NCBI RefSeq assembly: GCF_000725495.1
Contig: NZ_KL647041.1
Location: forward strand, 126,721-190,720
Length of the DNA: 64,000 nt
Reading direction: 5' to 3'
Source: Streptomyces aureus
Lineage (GTDB): Bacteria > Actinomycetota > Actinomycetes > Streptomycetales > Streptomycetaceae
In this document: piece by piece, positions 8,363 to 16,484 of the stretch
How the letters are laid out: each line of letters opens with the position of its first letter
Position numbering within the stretch: position 1 is the first letter of the stretch
Program-made: the position numbers and the translations under genes
The notes under the pieces: model-generated
What the model was told of the DNA's origin: nothing
Seen by the model: only the letters and a program-made list of their open reading frames with translations
Databases searched by the model: none

Positions 8363-10039
8363 TCAGCCGGCGGAGCCCGCCTTCAGGAGGGCCGCCACGA
8401 TCGGGCCCGCCGTGCTGCCGCCGTGGCCGCCCTGCTGGACGACGCCGGCTCCCGCGAGGTCGCCCTTCCAGGCGGTGAACCAGCCGTTGGGCTGCTTCTG
8501 GTTGTCGACCTCGGCGGAGCCGGTCTTGGCGCCGTAGTCGGGGCCGAGCCCGGCCATGGCCTCGGCGGCGGTGCCGGCGGCGGCCGTGTACTGCATGACT
8601 TCGCGCAGCTGGGCGAGCGTGGTCGCGGACATCGTGCGGGAGGCGGTGGCGAGGGTGCGGTGGTCGACCGACGCGGCGACCAGGTAGGGCTGGTGGAAGG
8701 TGCCCGACTGGACCGTGGAGGCGACGGACGCCATGTTCAGCGGGTTCATGCGGACCCCGCCCTGGCCCATCAGGGAGGCGGCCATCTGCGCGGCGCTCTG
8801 CACCGGCACGGAGCCGTCCGCCGAGGGCACGCCGATGGCCCAGTTGTTCATGCCCAGACCGAAGACCTGCTGGGCCTGCTTGGTCAGGTCGTCGTCCTTC
8901 AGCTTCTTGGCCTGCGTGATGAAGGCCGTGTTGCAGGACCGCGCGAAGCTCGCCTTGAACGTGCCGTTCTTGATCTCGAAGTCGTCGTCGTTGTGGAACT
9001 TCCACCCGCCGTACGTCGCCGTCTTCGGGCAGGGGTGCTTCTTGTCGGGGGAGGCGAGGCCCTTCTCGAAGAGCATCGACGCCGTGATGACCTTCATCGT
9101 CGAGCCGGGCGCCAGCGAGCCCTGGAAGGCGGTGTTGAAGCCGTGACTGGTGTTCGCCACGGCGAGGATCTCACCCGTGGAGGGGCGCATCAGCACCACC
9201 GACGCCTTGGGCTTGGCGGCGACCAGGCGTTCGGCCTCCGCCTGGAGCGTGGGGCTGAGGGTCGTCCGCACCTTGCCCGGCGTGCCCGCGCTGAGCGTCA
9301 GCAGGGTCTTGTCCGGGGTCTTCTGGGCCCCCTTGGCCGCGGCCTTGCGGACCACGCGCAGTTCGACGCCCGCCTTGCCGCCGGCCGTCTTGCCGAACTT
9401 CTCGCGCAGTCCGTCGAGGACCGTGCCGAGGGAGGGGTACTTGGCGGCGGTCAGCTCGCCGCCGTGCCGGTCGAGGGCGGTGACCGGCGGCGTCCCGGAC
9501 GCGCCGGTCACCAGCCGGTCGCCGTCCTGGAGGTCCGGGTGGACGACGGAGGGCTTCCAGCCGACCAGCGCCGCACCGTCCTTGGCCCGGCGCACCACGG
9601 TCAGCTTCGATGTGTACGACAGGGGCTTGGTGACGCCCTTGTAGGTGACGGTGGCCTTGACGGTGAAGGGGACGTCGGCGCCCGACCACGTGCCCGGGGT
9701 CAGGGTCAGGCCGCTGATGTGGGCGTCCTTGGCGAAGCCGGTCAGCACGGTCGTGGCCGCGGACGGAGAGTCCGTCGAGCCGGCCGCCGCGGTGACGTCG
9801 CCGCCCTGCCAGGCGTTCAGGAAGGCGGTGGACGCCATCCTGATCTCGGCCGCGGTCACCGGGCCCTTCTTGACCGCCTTGCGGGTGGTGGCGGTGGTCC
9901 CGTCGTCGGCGGCCGCCCCGCTCCCGTACAGGCCGTAGGCGCCCAGCGCCCCGCCGACGACGGCGACGGCGATCACCCCGCCGAGCACGGCGGGCCGCTT
10001 CGTCCTCTGTCGCTCGGCGACGCGCCTTCTCTTGCCCAC
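8363..10039 (-). CDS. Penicillin-binding transpeptidase (class B-like) with NTF2-like domain, copy 1
   Basis: The 558-residue protein has an N-terminal membrane anchor (about residues 16-35), an NTF2-like MecA-N-type domain (about 65-180), a dimerisation-like linker and a transpeptidase domain. The active-site boxes are APGSTMK (SxxK), SFARSCNTAF (SxN) and GAKTGSAE (KTG). It should act outside the membrane in peptidoglycan cross-linking or remodelling. The GTG at 10039 starts the basic GKRRRVAERQRTKR leader just before the anchor; an in-frame upstream start would add 28 residues of low-complexity sequence. A paralogue lies directly upstream, 113 bp away. Confidence 0.9.
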   Translation of the reverse strand: MGKRRRVAERQRTKRPAVLGGVIAVAVVGGALGAYGLYGSGAAADDGTTATTRKAVKKGPVTAAEIRMASTAFLNAWQGGDVTAAAGSTDSPSAATTVLTGFAKDAHISGLTLTPGTWSGADVPFTVKATVTYKGVTKPLSYTSKLTVVRRAKDGAALVGWKPSVVHPDLQDGDRLVTGASGTPPVTALDRHGGELTAAKYPSLGTVLDGLREKFGKTAGGKAGVELRVVRKAAAKGAQKTPDKTLLTLSAGTPGKVRTTLSPTLQAEAERLVAAKPKASVVLMRPSTGEILAVANTSHGFNTAFQGSLAPGSTMKVITASMLFEKGLASPDKKHPCPKTATYGGWKFHNDDDFEIKNGTFKASFARSCNTAFITQAKKLKDDDLTKQAQQVFGLGMNNWAIGVPSADGSVPVQSAAQMAASLMGQGGVRMNPLNMASVASTVQSGTFHQPYLVAASVDHRTLATASRTMSATTLAQLREVMQYTAAAGTAAEAMAGLGPDYGAKTGSAEVDNQKQPNGWFTAWKGDLAGAGVVQQGGHGGSTAGPIVAALLKAGSAG

Positions 10040-10152
10040 AGCCCTGTGTCCTCCGCCGTCCCCTGTGCCCCGTGGTGCCCTGTGCTTCCCCCGTGCCCCT
10101 CGCACCTCGACGAGAGGCACCACCTTAGGGTCCCGTCCTGTGCGCGGGGACG

Positions 10153-11781
10153 TCAGCCGCCCGTTCGTAGCACAGCTGCGACGATCGGGCCCGCCGCCTG
10201 TCCTCCGTGCCCGCCCTCCTGGGTCATGGCGGCGACCGCCATGTCGTTGCGGTACCCGGTGAACCAGCTGTTGGACTTCGCCTGCCCGTCGACCTCGGCG
10301 GAGCCGGTCTTGGCCCCGATGCTGCCGCCGAGCCCCGCCATCGCCTGGGCCGCGGTGCCGCTGACGGCCGTGCGGTTCATCATCGCGCGCAGCTGGGCGA
10401 CCGTACCGGCGGGCAGTCCCTTCGCGGTGGCCAGTTCACGGTCGTCCAGGGAGCGCGGCACGATGACCGGCTGGCGGAAGACGCCCGTCATCGCGGTGGC
10501 GGTCACCGACGCCATGTTCAGCGGGCTCATCTGGACCTGGCCCTGGCCGATCATGTTGGCCGCCGTGTCCGGGCCGCCCGAGGCGGGCACCGCGCCGTCG
10601 AACGACTCGATGCCGGTCTTCCAGTTGTTCTGCCCGAGTCCGAAGCGCTGCTGGGCCTCGTTGGTCAGGGAGTCGACCTTCACCTCGTCCGCGTACTTCA
10701 CGAAGGCGGTGTTGCACGAGCGCGCGAAGCTGTCGGAGAGCGTGGCGTTCGGCTGGGGCTGCATGCCGGTGAGGTTGTGGAAGGTCTGGCTCTGCCAGAC
10801 GGCGGTGTCCGGGCAGGGCGCGGGGCCGGTGGCCGAGGTGATGCCGTTGTCGATGAGGGTCGCCGCGCTGATGATCTTCATCGTGGAGCCGGGCGCGAGC
10901 TTGCCGAGGAAGGCCGCGTTGAAGCCGTCCGCGCGGTGGTTGGCGACGGCGAGCACCTCTCCGGTGCTGGGCTTCACCGCCACCACGGAGGACTCCGCGA
11001 ACCGGGTGACGGCCTTCTCCGCGGCGTCCTGGGCGCTCGCGCTGAGGGTCGTACGGACCTTGCCCGCGCGCCCCTTGGCGAGGGTGACCAGGGTCGTGTC
11101 GCCGCTGTTCTCGCCCCCGCGGCGGATCGACAGCTCGATGCCGGGGGTGCCGCCGGCATCGTCGCCGTACTTCTCCCGGAGCGCGTCCAGGATCGGGCCC
11201 AGGGACGGGTACTTCTCCTTCGTCAGGACAACGTTGTTCCGGTCCACGGCCTCGATCGCCGGGCTCGCCGACTCGCCCGTGACCAGGGTGTCCCCGTCCT
11301 TGAGATCCGGGTGGACCACGGACGGCTTCCAGTCCACCAGCGCCTTGCCGGTGGTCTCGCCGCGGACGACGGTCAGCTCGGAGTCGTACGCGAACGGCTT
11401 GGTCTTCCCGTCGTAGGACACCGTGGCCTTCACCGAGAACGGCACCCTCGCCCCGGACGCGGCGCCCGGGGTGATCCGCACACCGGTCAGGTGCGCGTCG
11501 GAGCGGTAGCCGGCGAGCAGTCCCTCGGCCGCCGACGCGTAGTTCGTGTACCCGGCCGCCTTGGCCGCGTCGCCCTTCTCCCAGGCCGAGAAGAAGGCGC
11601 GGCTGGCCTCCTTGACCTCGGCGCCGCTCGGCGGCCCCGTCCTCACCGGGGCGGGCCCGCCGCCCTCCGTCCCCCCGCTCCCGCTGATCGCGGTCACCAC
11701 GTTGTAGGCGCCGTACCCGGCGCCGCCGATCACCACCGCCAACACGCTGCCTATGACGGCAGCCCTGGCCCCCTTGCGCAT
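10153..11781 (-). CDS. Penicillin-binding transpeptidase (class B-like) with NTF2-like domain, copy 2
   Basis: This 542-residue paralogue of the neighbouring gene has the same order: short basic leader MRKGARAA, one membrane helix (about 8-27), NTF2-like domain, linker, and transpeptidase with APGSTMK, SFARSCNTAF and GAKTGSAEVDG boxes. The two proteins align along their whole length but differ widely, so the duplication is old. Pairs of this kind lie at a similar place in S. coelicolor (SCO3156/SCO3157, from memory). The low overall length compared with classic FtsI proteins suggests a role in spore or aerial wall growth more than in septation, but that is inference. Confidence 0.9.
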   Translation of the reverse strand: MRKGARAAVIGSVLAVVIGGAGYGAYNVVTAISGSGGTEGGGPAPVRTGPPSGAEVKEASRAFFSAWEKGDAAKAAGYTNYASAAEGLLAGYRSDAHLTGVRITPGAASGARVPFSVKATVSYDGKTKPFAYDSELTVVRGETTGKALVDWKPSVVHPDLKDGDTLVTGESASPAIEAVDRNNVVLTKEKYPSLGPILDALREKYGDDAGGTPGIELSIRRGGENSGDTTLVTLAKGRAGKVRTTLSASAQDAAEKAVTRFAESSVVAVKPSTGEVLAVANHRADGFNAAFLGKLAPGSTMKIISAATLIDNGITSATGPAPCPDTAVWQSQTFHNLTGMQPQPNATLSDSFARSCNTAFVKYADEVKVDSLTNEAQQRFGLGQNNWKTGIESFDGAVPASGGPDTAANMIGQGQVQMSPLNMASVTATAMTGVFRQPVIVPRSLDDRELATAKGLPAGTVAQLRAMMNRTAVSGTAAQAMAGLGGSIGAKTGSAEVDGQAKSNSWFTGYRNDMAVAAMTQEGGHGGQAAGPIVAAVLRTGG

Positions 11782-11817
11782 CGCGCGAACCCCTCCCCGC
11801 GAACCCCTCCTCCGAAC

Positions 11818-11835
11818 TTCTGAACGCGTTCAGAA
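11818..11835. promoter_or_regulatory. 18-bp perfect palindrome upstream of the penicillin-binding gene pair
   Basis: TTCTGAACGCGTTCAGAA is a perfect palindrome located 37 bp before the start of PBP copy 2, where an operator would be expected. It has only 2 bp between the GAAC/GTTC half sites, so it does not fit the SOS (LexA) box spacing of 4. The binding protein is unknown. Confidence 0.45.
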
Positions 11836-11910
11836 AAGTCGGTACTCCCGCACTGTAGGTGCGGACGGGGCTCGTGGTGCAGACCTTCGCCGAATTGTTG
11901 CCCAAAGCCA

Positions 11911-11947
11911 GGGGCACATCCGCGAACATCGTTCACGGATGTGCCCC
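11911..11947 (-). terminator. Rho-independent-type terminator after pmt
   Basis: A hairpin with a 12-bp outer stem (11911-11922 with 11936-11947), one mismatch, a 4-bp inner stem and an ATC loop lies 30 bp past the pmt stop. As is common in Streptomyces, no long U-tract follows. Confidence 0.7.
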
Positions 11948-11976
11948 GGCACTCCTTTTCGGCCGGCCCGGCCGGC

Positions 11977-13725
11977 CTACACCCAAGTATCCAGCCACAT
12001 ACGCGACCGCCACTGGTCGATCGGGATCGCGGTGCCCGTGTACAGGGGCCAGAAGTAGATGAAGTTCCACAGGATCAGCAGGACCAGGACGCCCGCCCCC
12101 GCCGCGCCGACGACCCGGCGGCGTTCCCCGGCGCCGGGTGGCCCGAGGATCGCGCCGATCATCATCGCGACGGCCAGGCACAGGAACGGCACGAAGACGA
12201 CGGCGTAGAAGAAGAAGATCGTGCGCTCCTGGTACATGAACCAGGGCAGGTAGCCGGCCGCGATGCCGCAGACGATGGCGCCCGCCCGCCAGTCGCGGCG
12301 GAACGCCCACCGCCACAGCACGTACAGCAGCGCGAAGCAGGCGGCCCACCACAGCAGCGGTGTGCCGAGCGCGAGCACCTCGCGCGCGCACTTGTCGCCC
12401 GCGTCCGAGGGGCAGCCGTCCTTGCCGGGCAGCGGGGACTCGTAGAAGTACGAGACCGGGCGGCCGACGACGAGCCAGCTCCACGGGTTGGACTGGTAGG
12501 TGTGCGGCGACGTCAGTCCGACGTGGAACTTGTAGACCTCGTGCTCGTAGTGCCACAGGCTGCGCAGCCAGTCCGGCAGGAAGGTCCAGTTGCCGCCCCT
12601 GCCGTCGGTCACGGCCCAGTTGCGGAAGTAGCCGCCCTTGCCGTTGTCCGGCGAGAGGATCCAGCCGGTCCAGGAGACCAGGTACACCGACAGGGCGACC
12701 GGGACCGTGGCCAGGAACGTGATCACCGCGTCACGCCACAGGGCCCAGGTCAGGTAGGGCTGCCGGGCGCCCGCGACCCGGCGCGAGGCCCCGTCCCACA
12801 GGACCGCCATCACACAGAACGCGGCGAGGACGTACAGGCCGTTCCACTTGGTGCCGATGGCCAGGCCCAGCATCAGGCCCGCCCCCCAGCGCCAGGGGCG
12901 CCAGCCCAGCCGGGTCGTCTCGGCGATGTGCGCGTCGGGGCGGACGCGTCCGTTCTCGTCCGCCGGCAGCGCCGCCGCCAGCCGGGCCCGCGCCCTGTCC
13001 CGGTCGACGACCAGGCAGCCGAAGGCCGCCAGCACGAAGAACATCAGCACACCGTCGAGCAGCGAGGTGCGGCTCATCACGAAGTGCAGCCCGTCCACCG
13101 CCATCAGCGTGCCCGCGAGACAGCCGAGGAACGTCGAACGGAACAGCCGGCGCCCGATCCGGCACAGCAGCAGCACCGACAGCGTGCCGAGCAGCGCCGT
13201 CATGAAGCGCCAGCCGAAGGGGTTGAAGCCGAACATCCACTCGCCGAGCCCGATGACGTACTTGCCCACCGGCGGGTGCACGACATAGGCGGCGTCGGTG
13301 GGGACCCGTACGTTCCCGTTGTTCTGCAGGATCAGGTCGTTGGCGTCCTTGGCCCAGTTGACCTCGTAGCCGCGGTGGAACAGCGCCCAGGCGTCCTTGG
13401 CGTAGTACGTCTCGTCGAATATCACCGCCTTCGGGCTGCCCAGGTTCCAGAACCGCAGCAACCCGGCGAACAGGGTCACCAGGAGCGGGCCCACCCAGCC
13501 CGACCAGCGGTTGAAACGGTCGGCGACCTCCTGACGCAGCCCCAGCGCGGCCCAGATCCCGGGGCCTGGCTTGGCATACGGCGGTACGAGCCGGTCGCGC
13601 ACATCACTTCGGGGCGGCGCCGTGTAGCCGAATCGGCGCAGCCGCTGCTGCCACGACGGCCGCCGATCGTCGGCGGCCTGGCCCTGCCCCTGCCGGGTGT
13701 CCGTGGAGGACGCGGTACTGGTCAC
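11977..13725 (-). CDS. pmt: Protein O-mannosyltransferase (PMT family)
   Basis: This 582-residue multi-spanning membrane protein is a GT39 enzyme. It transfers mannose from polyprenyl-phosphate-mannose to secreted proteins at the outer face of the membrane. The hallmark acidic motif FDETYYAKDA lies in the first extracytoplasmic loop (about residues 99-108), followed by the KYVIGLGEWMFG region. A large hydrophilic loop occurs near residues 385-440, and a C-terminal WFMYQERTIFFFY helix follows. In S. coelicolor Pmt glycosylates PstS and is needed for phage phiC31 infection. It is divergent from rsmI, as usual in this genus. Confidence 0.9.
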   Translation of the reverse strand: MTSTASSTDTRQGQGQAADDRRPSWQQRLRRFGYTAPPRSDVRDRLVPPYAKPGPGIWAALGLRQEVADRFNRWSGWVGPLLVTLFAGLLRFWNLGSPKAVIFDETYYAKDAWALFHRGYEVNWAKDANDLILQNNGNVRVPTDAAYVVHPPVGKYVIGLGEWMFGFNPFGWRFMTALLGTLSVLLLCRIGRRLFRSTFLGCLAGTLMAVDGLHFVMSRTSLLDGVLMFFVLAAFGCLVVDRDRARARLAAALPADENGRVRPDAHIAETTRLGWRPWRWGAGLMLGLAIGTKWNGLYVLAAFCVMAVLWDGASRRVAGARQPYLTWALWRDAVITFLATVPVALSVYLVSWTGWILSPDNGKGGYFRNWAVTDGRGGNWTFLPDWLRSLWHYEHEVYKFHVGLTSPHTYQSNPWSWLVVGRPVSYFYESPLPGKDGCPSDAGDKCAREVLALGTPLLWWAACFALLYVLWRWAFRRDWRAGAIVCGIAAGYLPWFMYQERTIFFFYAVVFVPFLCLAVAMMIGAILGPPGAGERRRVVGAAGAGVLVLLILWNFIYFWPLYTGTAIPIDQWRSRMWLDTWV

Positions 13726-13820
13726 CGCGCCATCGTAGGGAACAGGTCTGTGGGAGTCCCGTGCATGGCCCCTTCGGATCGGATGAGCTTGCCGGACCGA
13801 GCCCCTGCGAGGATGGGACC

Positions 13821-14678
13821 GTGACAGGAATCCTTGTGTTGGCAGGCACTCCCATCGGCGACATCTCCGACGCGCCGCCGCGGCTCGCGACGGAACTGGC
13901 CGGGGCCGATGTGATCGCGGCCGAGGACACCCGCAGACTGCGCCGGCTCACGCAGGCCCTCGGGGTCCAGCCGACGGGGCGGATCGTGTCGTACTTCGAG
14001 GGGAACGAGGCCGCCCGGACCCCGGAACTGGTCGAGGCGCTGGCCGGCGGGGCGCGGGTGCTGCTCGTGACCGACGCCGGGATGCCGTCCGTGTCGGACC
14101 CCGGCTACCGGCTGGTCGCGGCCGCGGTGGAGAAGGACATCAAGGTCACCGCGGTCCCCGGCCCCTCCGCCGTGCTCACCGCGCTCGCGCTGTCCGGTCT
14201 GCCGGTCGACCGCTTCTGCTTCGAGGGCTTCCTGCCGAGGAAGGCCGGCGAGCGCCTGTCGCGGCTGCGGGAGGTCGCCGGGGAGCGCCGGACGCTGGTC
14301 TACTTCGAGGCCCCGCACCGGCTGGACGACACCCTCGCCGCGATGGCGGAGGTCTTCGGCACCCAGCGGCGCGCGGCCGTCTGCCGCGAGCTGACCAAGA
14401 CCTACGAGGAGGTCAAGCGGGGCCCGCTGGGCGAGCTGGCCGAATGGGCCGCCGAGGGCGTCCGCGGCGAGATCACCGTCGTCGTCGAGGGCGCGCCCGA
14501 GCAGGGCGCCGAGGAACTGGACGCCGCCGAGCTGGTGCGCAGGGTGCGGGTGCGCGAGGAGGCGGGGGAGCGGCGCAAGGAGGCCATCGCGGCCGTCGCC
14601 GTCGAGGCGGGTCTGCCCAAGCGGGACGTCTTCGACGCGGTCGTGGCGGCCAAGAACGCCGAACGAAGCGGCCCATAG
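13821..14678 (+). CDS. rsmI: 16S rRNA (cytidine1402-2'-O)-methyltransferase RsmI
   Basis: The 285-residue protein has the tetrapyrrole-methylase fold with VTGILVLAGTPIGD at the N terminus, AAEDTRRLRRL near residue 33, the SAM-binding loop TDAGMPSVSDPG near residue 90 and VPGPSAVLTALALSG near residue 113. It 2'-O-methylates C1402 in the ribosomal P site together with RsmH. The GTG at 13821 follows GAGGATGGGACC; upstream in-frame starts would add sequence without family similarity and run into the pmt promoter. Confidence 0.9.
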   Translation: MTGILVLAGTPIGDISDAPPRLATELAGADVIAAEDTRRLRRLTQALGVQPTGRIVSYFEGNEAARTPELVEALAGGARVLLVTDAGMPSVSDPGYRLVAAAVEKDIKVTAVPGPSAVLTALALSGLPVDRFCFEGFLPRKAGERLSRLREVAGERRTLVYFEAPHRLDDTLAAMAEVFGTQRRAAVCRELTKTYEEVKRGPLGELAEWAAEGVRGEITVVVEGAPEQGAEELDAAELVRRVRVREEAGERRKEAIAAVAVEAGLPKRDVFDAVVAAKNAERSGP

Positions 14679-14697
14679 AAGGGCAAAGGACTACCGT

Positions 14698-14901
14698 GGA
14701 AAGCAAAGATCAGGCCGTGTGACAGGAGCTTTCCGACAAGGAAAGACCAAAACGACTCCAACACTCGACAGGCCGGATGCGTTCGCGCCGGGAGAAGCGT
14801 CCACTGGACGAAGGGACGCACCCGTCCCTCGCCACCGGCGGATCGGCGGAATTCCGGGGGAACTCCGCCGACGGAGGCGCTTGTCCAGCGGACAAGAGGA
14901 G
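14698..14901 (+). promoter_or_regulatory. Highly structured leader upstream of the zinc-ribbon gene
   Basis: Four hairpins occur in 170 bp. CTTTCC-GACAA-GGAAAG is at 14729-14745, and its left arm could instead pair with GGAAAGC at 14698-14704. GGGACG-CACC-CGTCCC is at 14813-14828. A 7+4-bp stem with one mismatch and a GGG loop is at 14844-14870. CTTGTCC-AGC-GGACAAG is at 14880-14896. The last stem touches the Shine-Dalgarno GAGGAG (14896-14901), five bases before the ATG. There is no U-tract, so a cis-acting RNA control is as likely as a terminator for rsmI. Confidence 0.5.
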
Positions 14902-14906
14902 CTGGC

Positions 14907-15368
14907 ATGAGTGAGACCACAGGACGGACCGGCGGGATCCCCGCAGGTCAGGTCACCGGACAGACCAGGCACCGCGGCACGGCGACGGCCGTCGTCCACG
15001 AATCGTATTCCTTCGCCTGCATGCGCTGCGGGCACGGCTGGGAACAGTCCTACGAGATCGAGCACCACCGCGACACCGAAGGCGTCGAATACGTGGTCTA
15101 CGTGGCGGACGGCGAGGCCGTTCCGTCGCCGCTCAGCCGGCCCACCTGCCTGAACTGCGGCGGTCATGTGGTGCGCATCATGCGCGCCGGCCGGGTGTCC
15201 TCCGTCCGTGAGTCCATGCACTCCACGACGCAGCGCGGTCGCCGTCCGGTGCCGCGGCAGCCCGAGGAGGGTCCGGAGGGGGAGGCGCCGGACGACGCCC
15301 CGAAGGAGCAGCACCACTGGCATCTGTCGGACCTGCTGCACCCCTTCCAGCACCGCCGGGCGGGCTGA
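14907..15368 (+). CDS. Conserved hypothetical protein with a zinc ribbon
   Basis: This 153-residue protein has CMRCGHGW near residue 38 and CLNCGG near residue 83, two Cys pairs that would bind one zinc ion. Between them is a strand-rich segment (YEIEHHRDTEGVEYVVYV). The C-terminal third is acidic and disordered and ends in a His-rich HHWHLSDLLHPFQHRR. It is small and soluble with no enzymatic motif. Function unknown; a nucleic-acid or protein-binding role is a guess. It lies behind an unusual hairpin-rich leader and upstream of tatD. Confidence 0.75.
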   Translation: MSETTGRTGGIPAGQVTGQTRHRGTATAVVHESYSFACMRCGHGWEQSYEIEHHRDTEGVEYVVYVADGEAVPSPLSRPTCLNCGGHVVRIMRAGRVSSVRESMHSTTQRGRRPVPRQPEEGPEGEAPDDAPKEQHHWHLSDLLHPFQHRRAG

Positions 15369-15450
15369 CCCCGCCGGACGGGACCCACGGGACGGCCTCC
15401 CGGCTCCCCGCGAGGTGAGGCCGGGCATGCCCCCTTCGTAGGATCGGGGC

Positions 15451-16338
15451 ATGCCTTCCTCCGCCTCCGCCGCCGCCAAGAACGCCGCCCCGCCGCTCCC
15501 CGAGCCCCTGCGCGTCCCGGTGGCCGATTCGCACACCCATCTCGACATGCAGTCCGGCACGGTCGAGGAGGCCCTCGCCAAGGCCGCGTCGGTCGGTGTG
15601 ACCACGGTCGTCCAGGTCGGCTGCGACGTGAAGGGCTCGCGCTGGGCCGCCGAGACGGCCGCCACCCACGACGCCGTCCACGCCACCGTCGCCCTGCACC
15701 CCAACGAGGCGCCCCGCATCGTGCTCGGCGACCCCGACGGCTGGTCCCGGCAAGGCGCCCGGCACCCGGGCGGCGACGCGGCGCTGGACGAGGCGCTCGC
15801 GGAGATCGACCGCCTCGCCGCGCTTCCCCACGTCAAGGGCGTCGGCGAGACGGGACTCGACTACTTCCGCACCGGGCCCGAGGGCAAGGAGGCGCAGGAG
15901 CGCTCCTTCCGCGCCCACATCGAGATCGCCAAGCGGCACGGCAAGGCCCTGGTCATCCACGACCGCGACGCCCACGCAGACGTCCTGCGGGTCCTCGCCG
16001 AGGAGGGCGCCCCCGAGCGGACCGTCTTCCACTGCTACTCCGGCGACGCCGAGATGGCCGAGGTCTGCGCCCGCGCCGGGTACTTCATGTCCTTCGCCGG
16101 CAACATGACCTTCAAGAACGCCCAGCCGCTGCGCGACGCGTTGGCCGTGGCCCCGCTCGAACTCGTCCTCGTCGAGACCGACGCGCCGTTCCTGACCCCC
16201 GCGCCGTACCGCGGACGGCCCAACGCCCCGTATCTCGTTCCGGTCACGGTCCGGGCCATGGCCGCGGTACGGGGGATCGACGAGGACACCCTCGCGGCCT
16301 CGATCTCCGCCAACACGGGGCGGGCGTTCGATTACTGA
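15451..16338 (+). CDS. tatD: TatD-family metal-dependent deoxyribonuclease
   Basis: The 295-residue TIM-barrel hydrolase shows ADSHTHLDMQ (HxH metal site) near residue 28, GVGETGLDYFR with the metal-binding Glu near residue 135, VIHDRDAH near residue 170, HCYSGD near residue 193 and VETDAPFLTP near residue 244. TatD enzymes are 3'-5' exonucleases implicated in DNA repair or turnover. In actinobacteria the gene regularly precedes rpf, rsmA and ispE, as here. The first 20 residues are an Ala/Pro-rich extension. Confidence 0.9.
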   Translation: MPSSASAAAKNAAPPLPEPLRVPVADSHTHLDMQSGTVEEALAKAASVGVTTVVQVGCDVKGSRWAAETAATHDAVHATVALHPNEAPRIVLGDPDGWSRQGARHPGGDAALDEALAEIDRLAALPHVKGVGETGLDYFRTGPEGKEAQERSFRAHIEIAKRHGKALVIHDRDAHADVLRVLAEEGAPERTVFHCYSGDAEMAEVCARAGYFMSFAGNMTFKNAQPLRDALAVAPLELVLVETDAPFLTPAPYRGRPNAPYLVPVTVRAMAAVRGIDEDTLAASISANTGRAFDY

Positions 16339-16484
16339 CCCATAACGGTTCCGGGGGTTCCCCTGCTCCGGACGGGCTCTTCGGCGAGGGAGTGTCGCGA
16401 CACAGCGTAGCCGCGTTGCTTGGGAGAGTGACGACCGCTCCGCTAGGTTCTGGTCGCCCGATCCGGACCCTGGAGCGTGTCTTC

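Noticed and set aside
11818..11835. Palindrome GAACGCGTTC as an SOS (LexA) box
   Set aside because: The half sites are separated by 2 bp; the actinobacterial LexA box needs a 4-bp centre.
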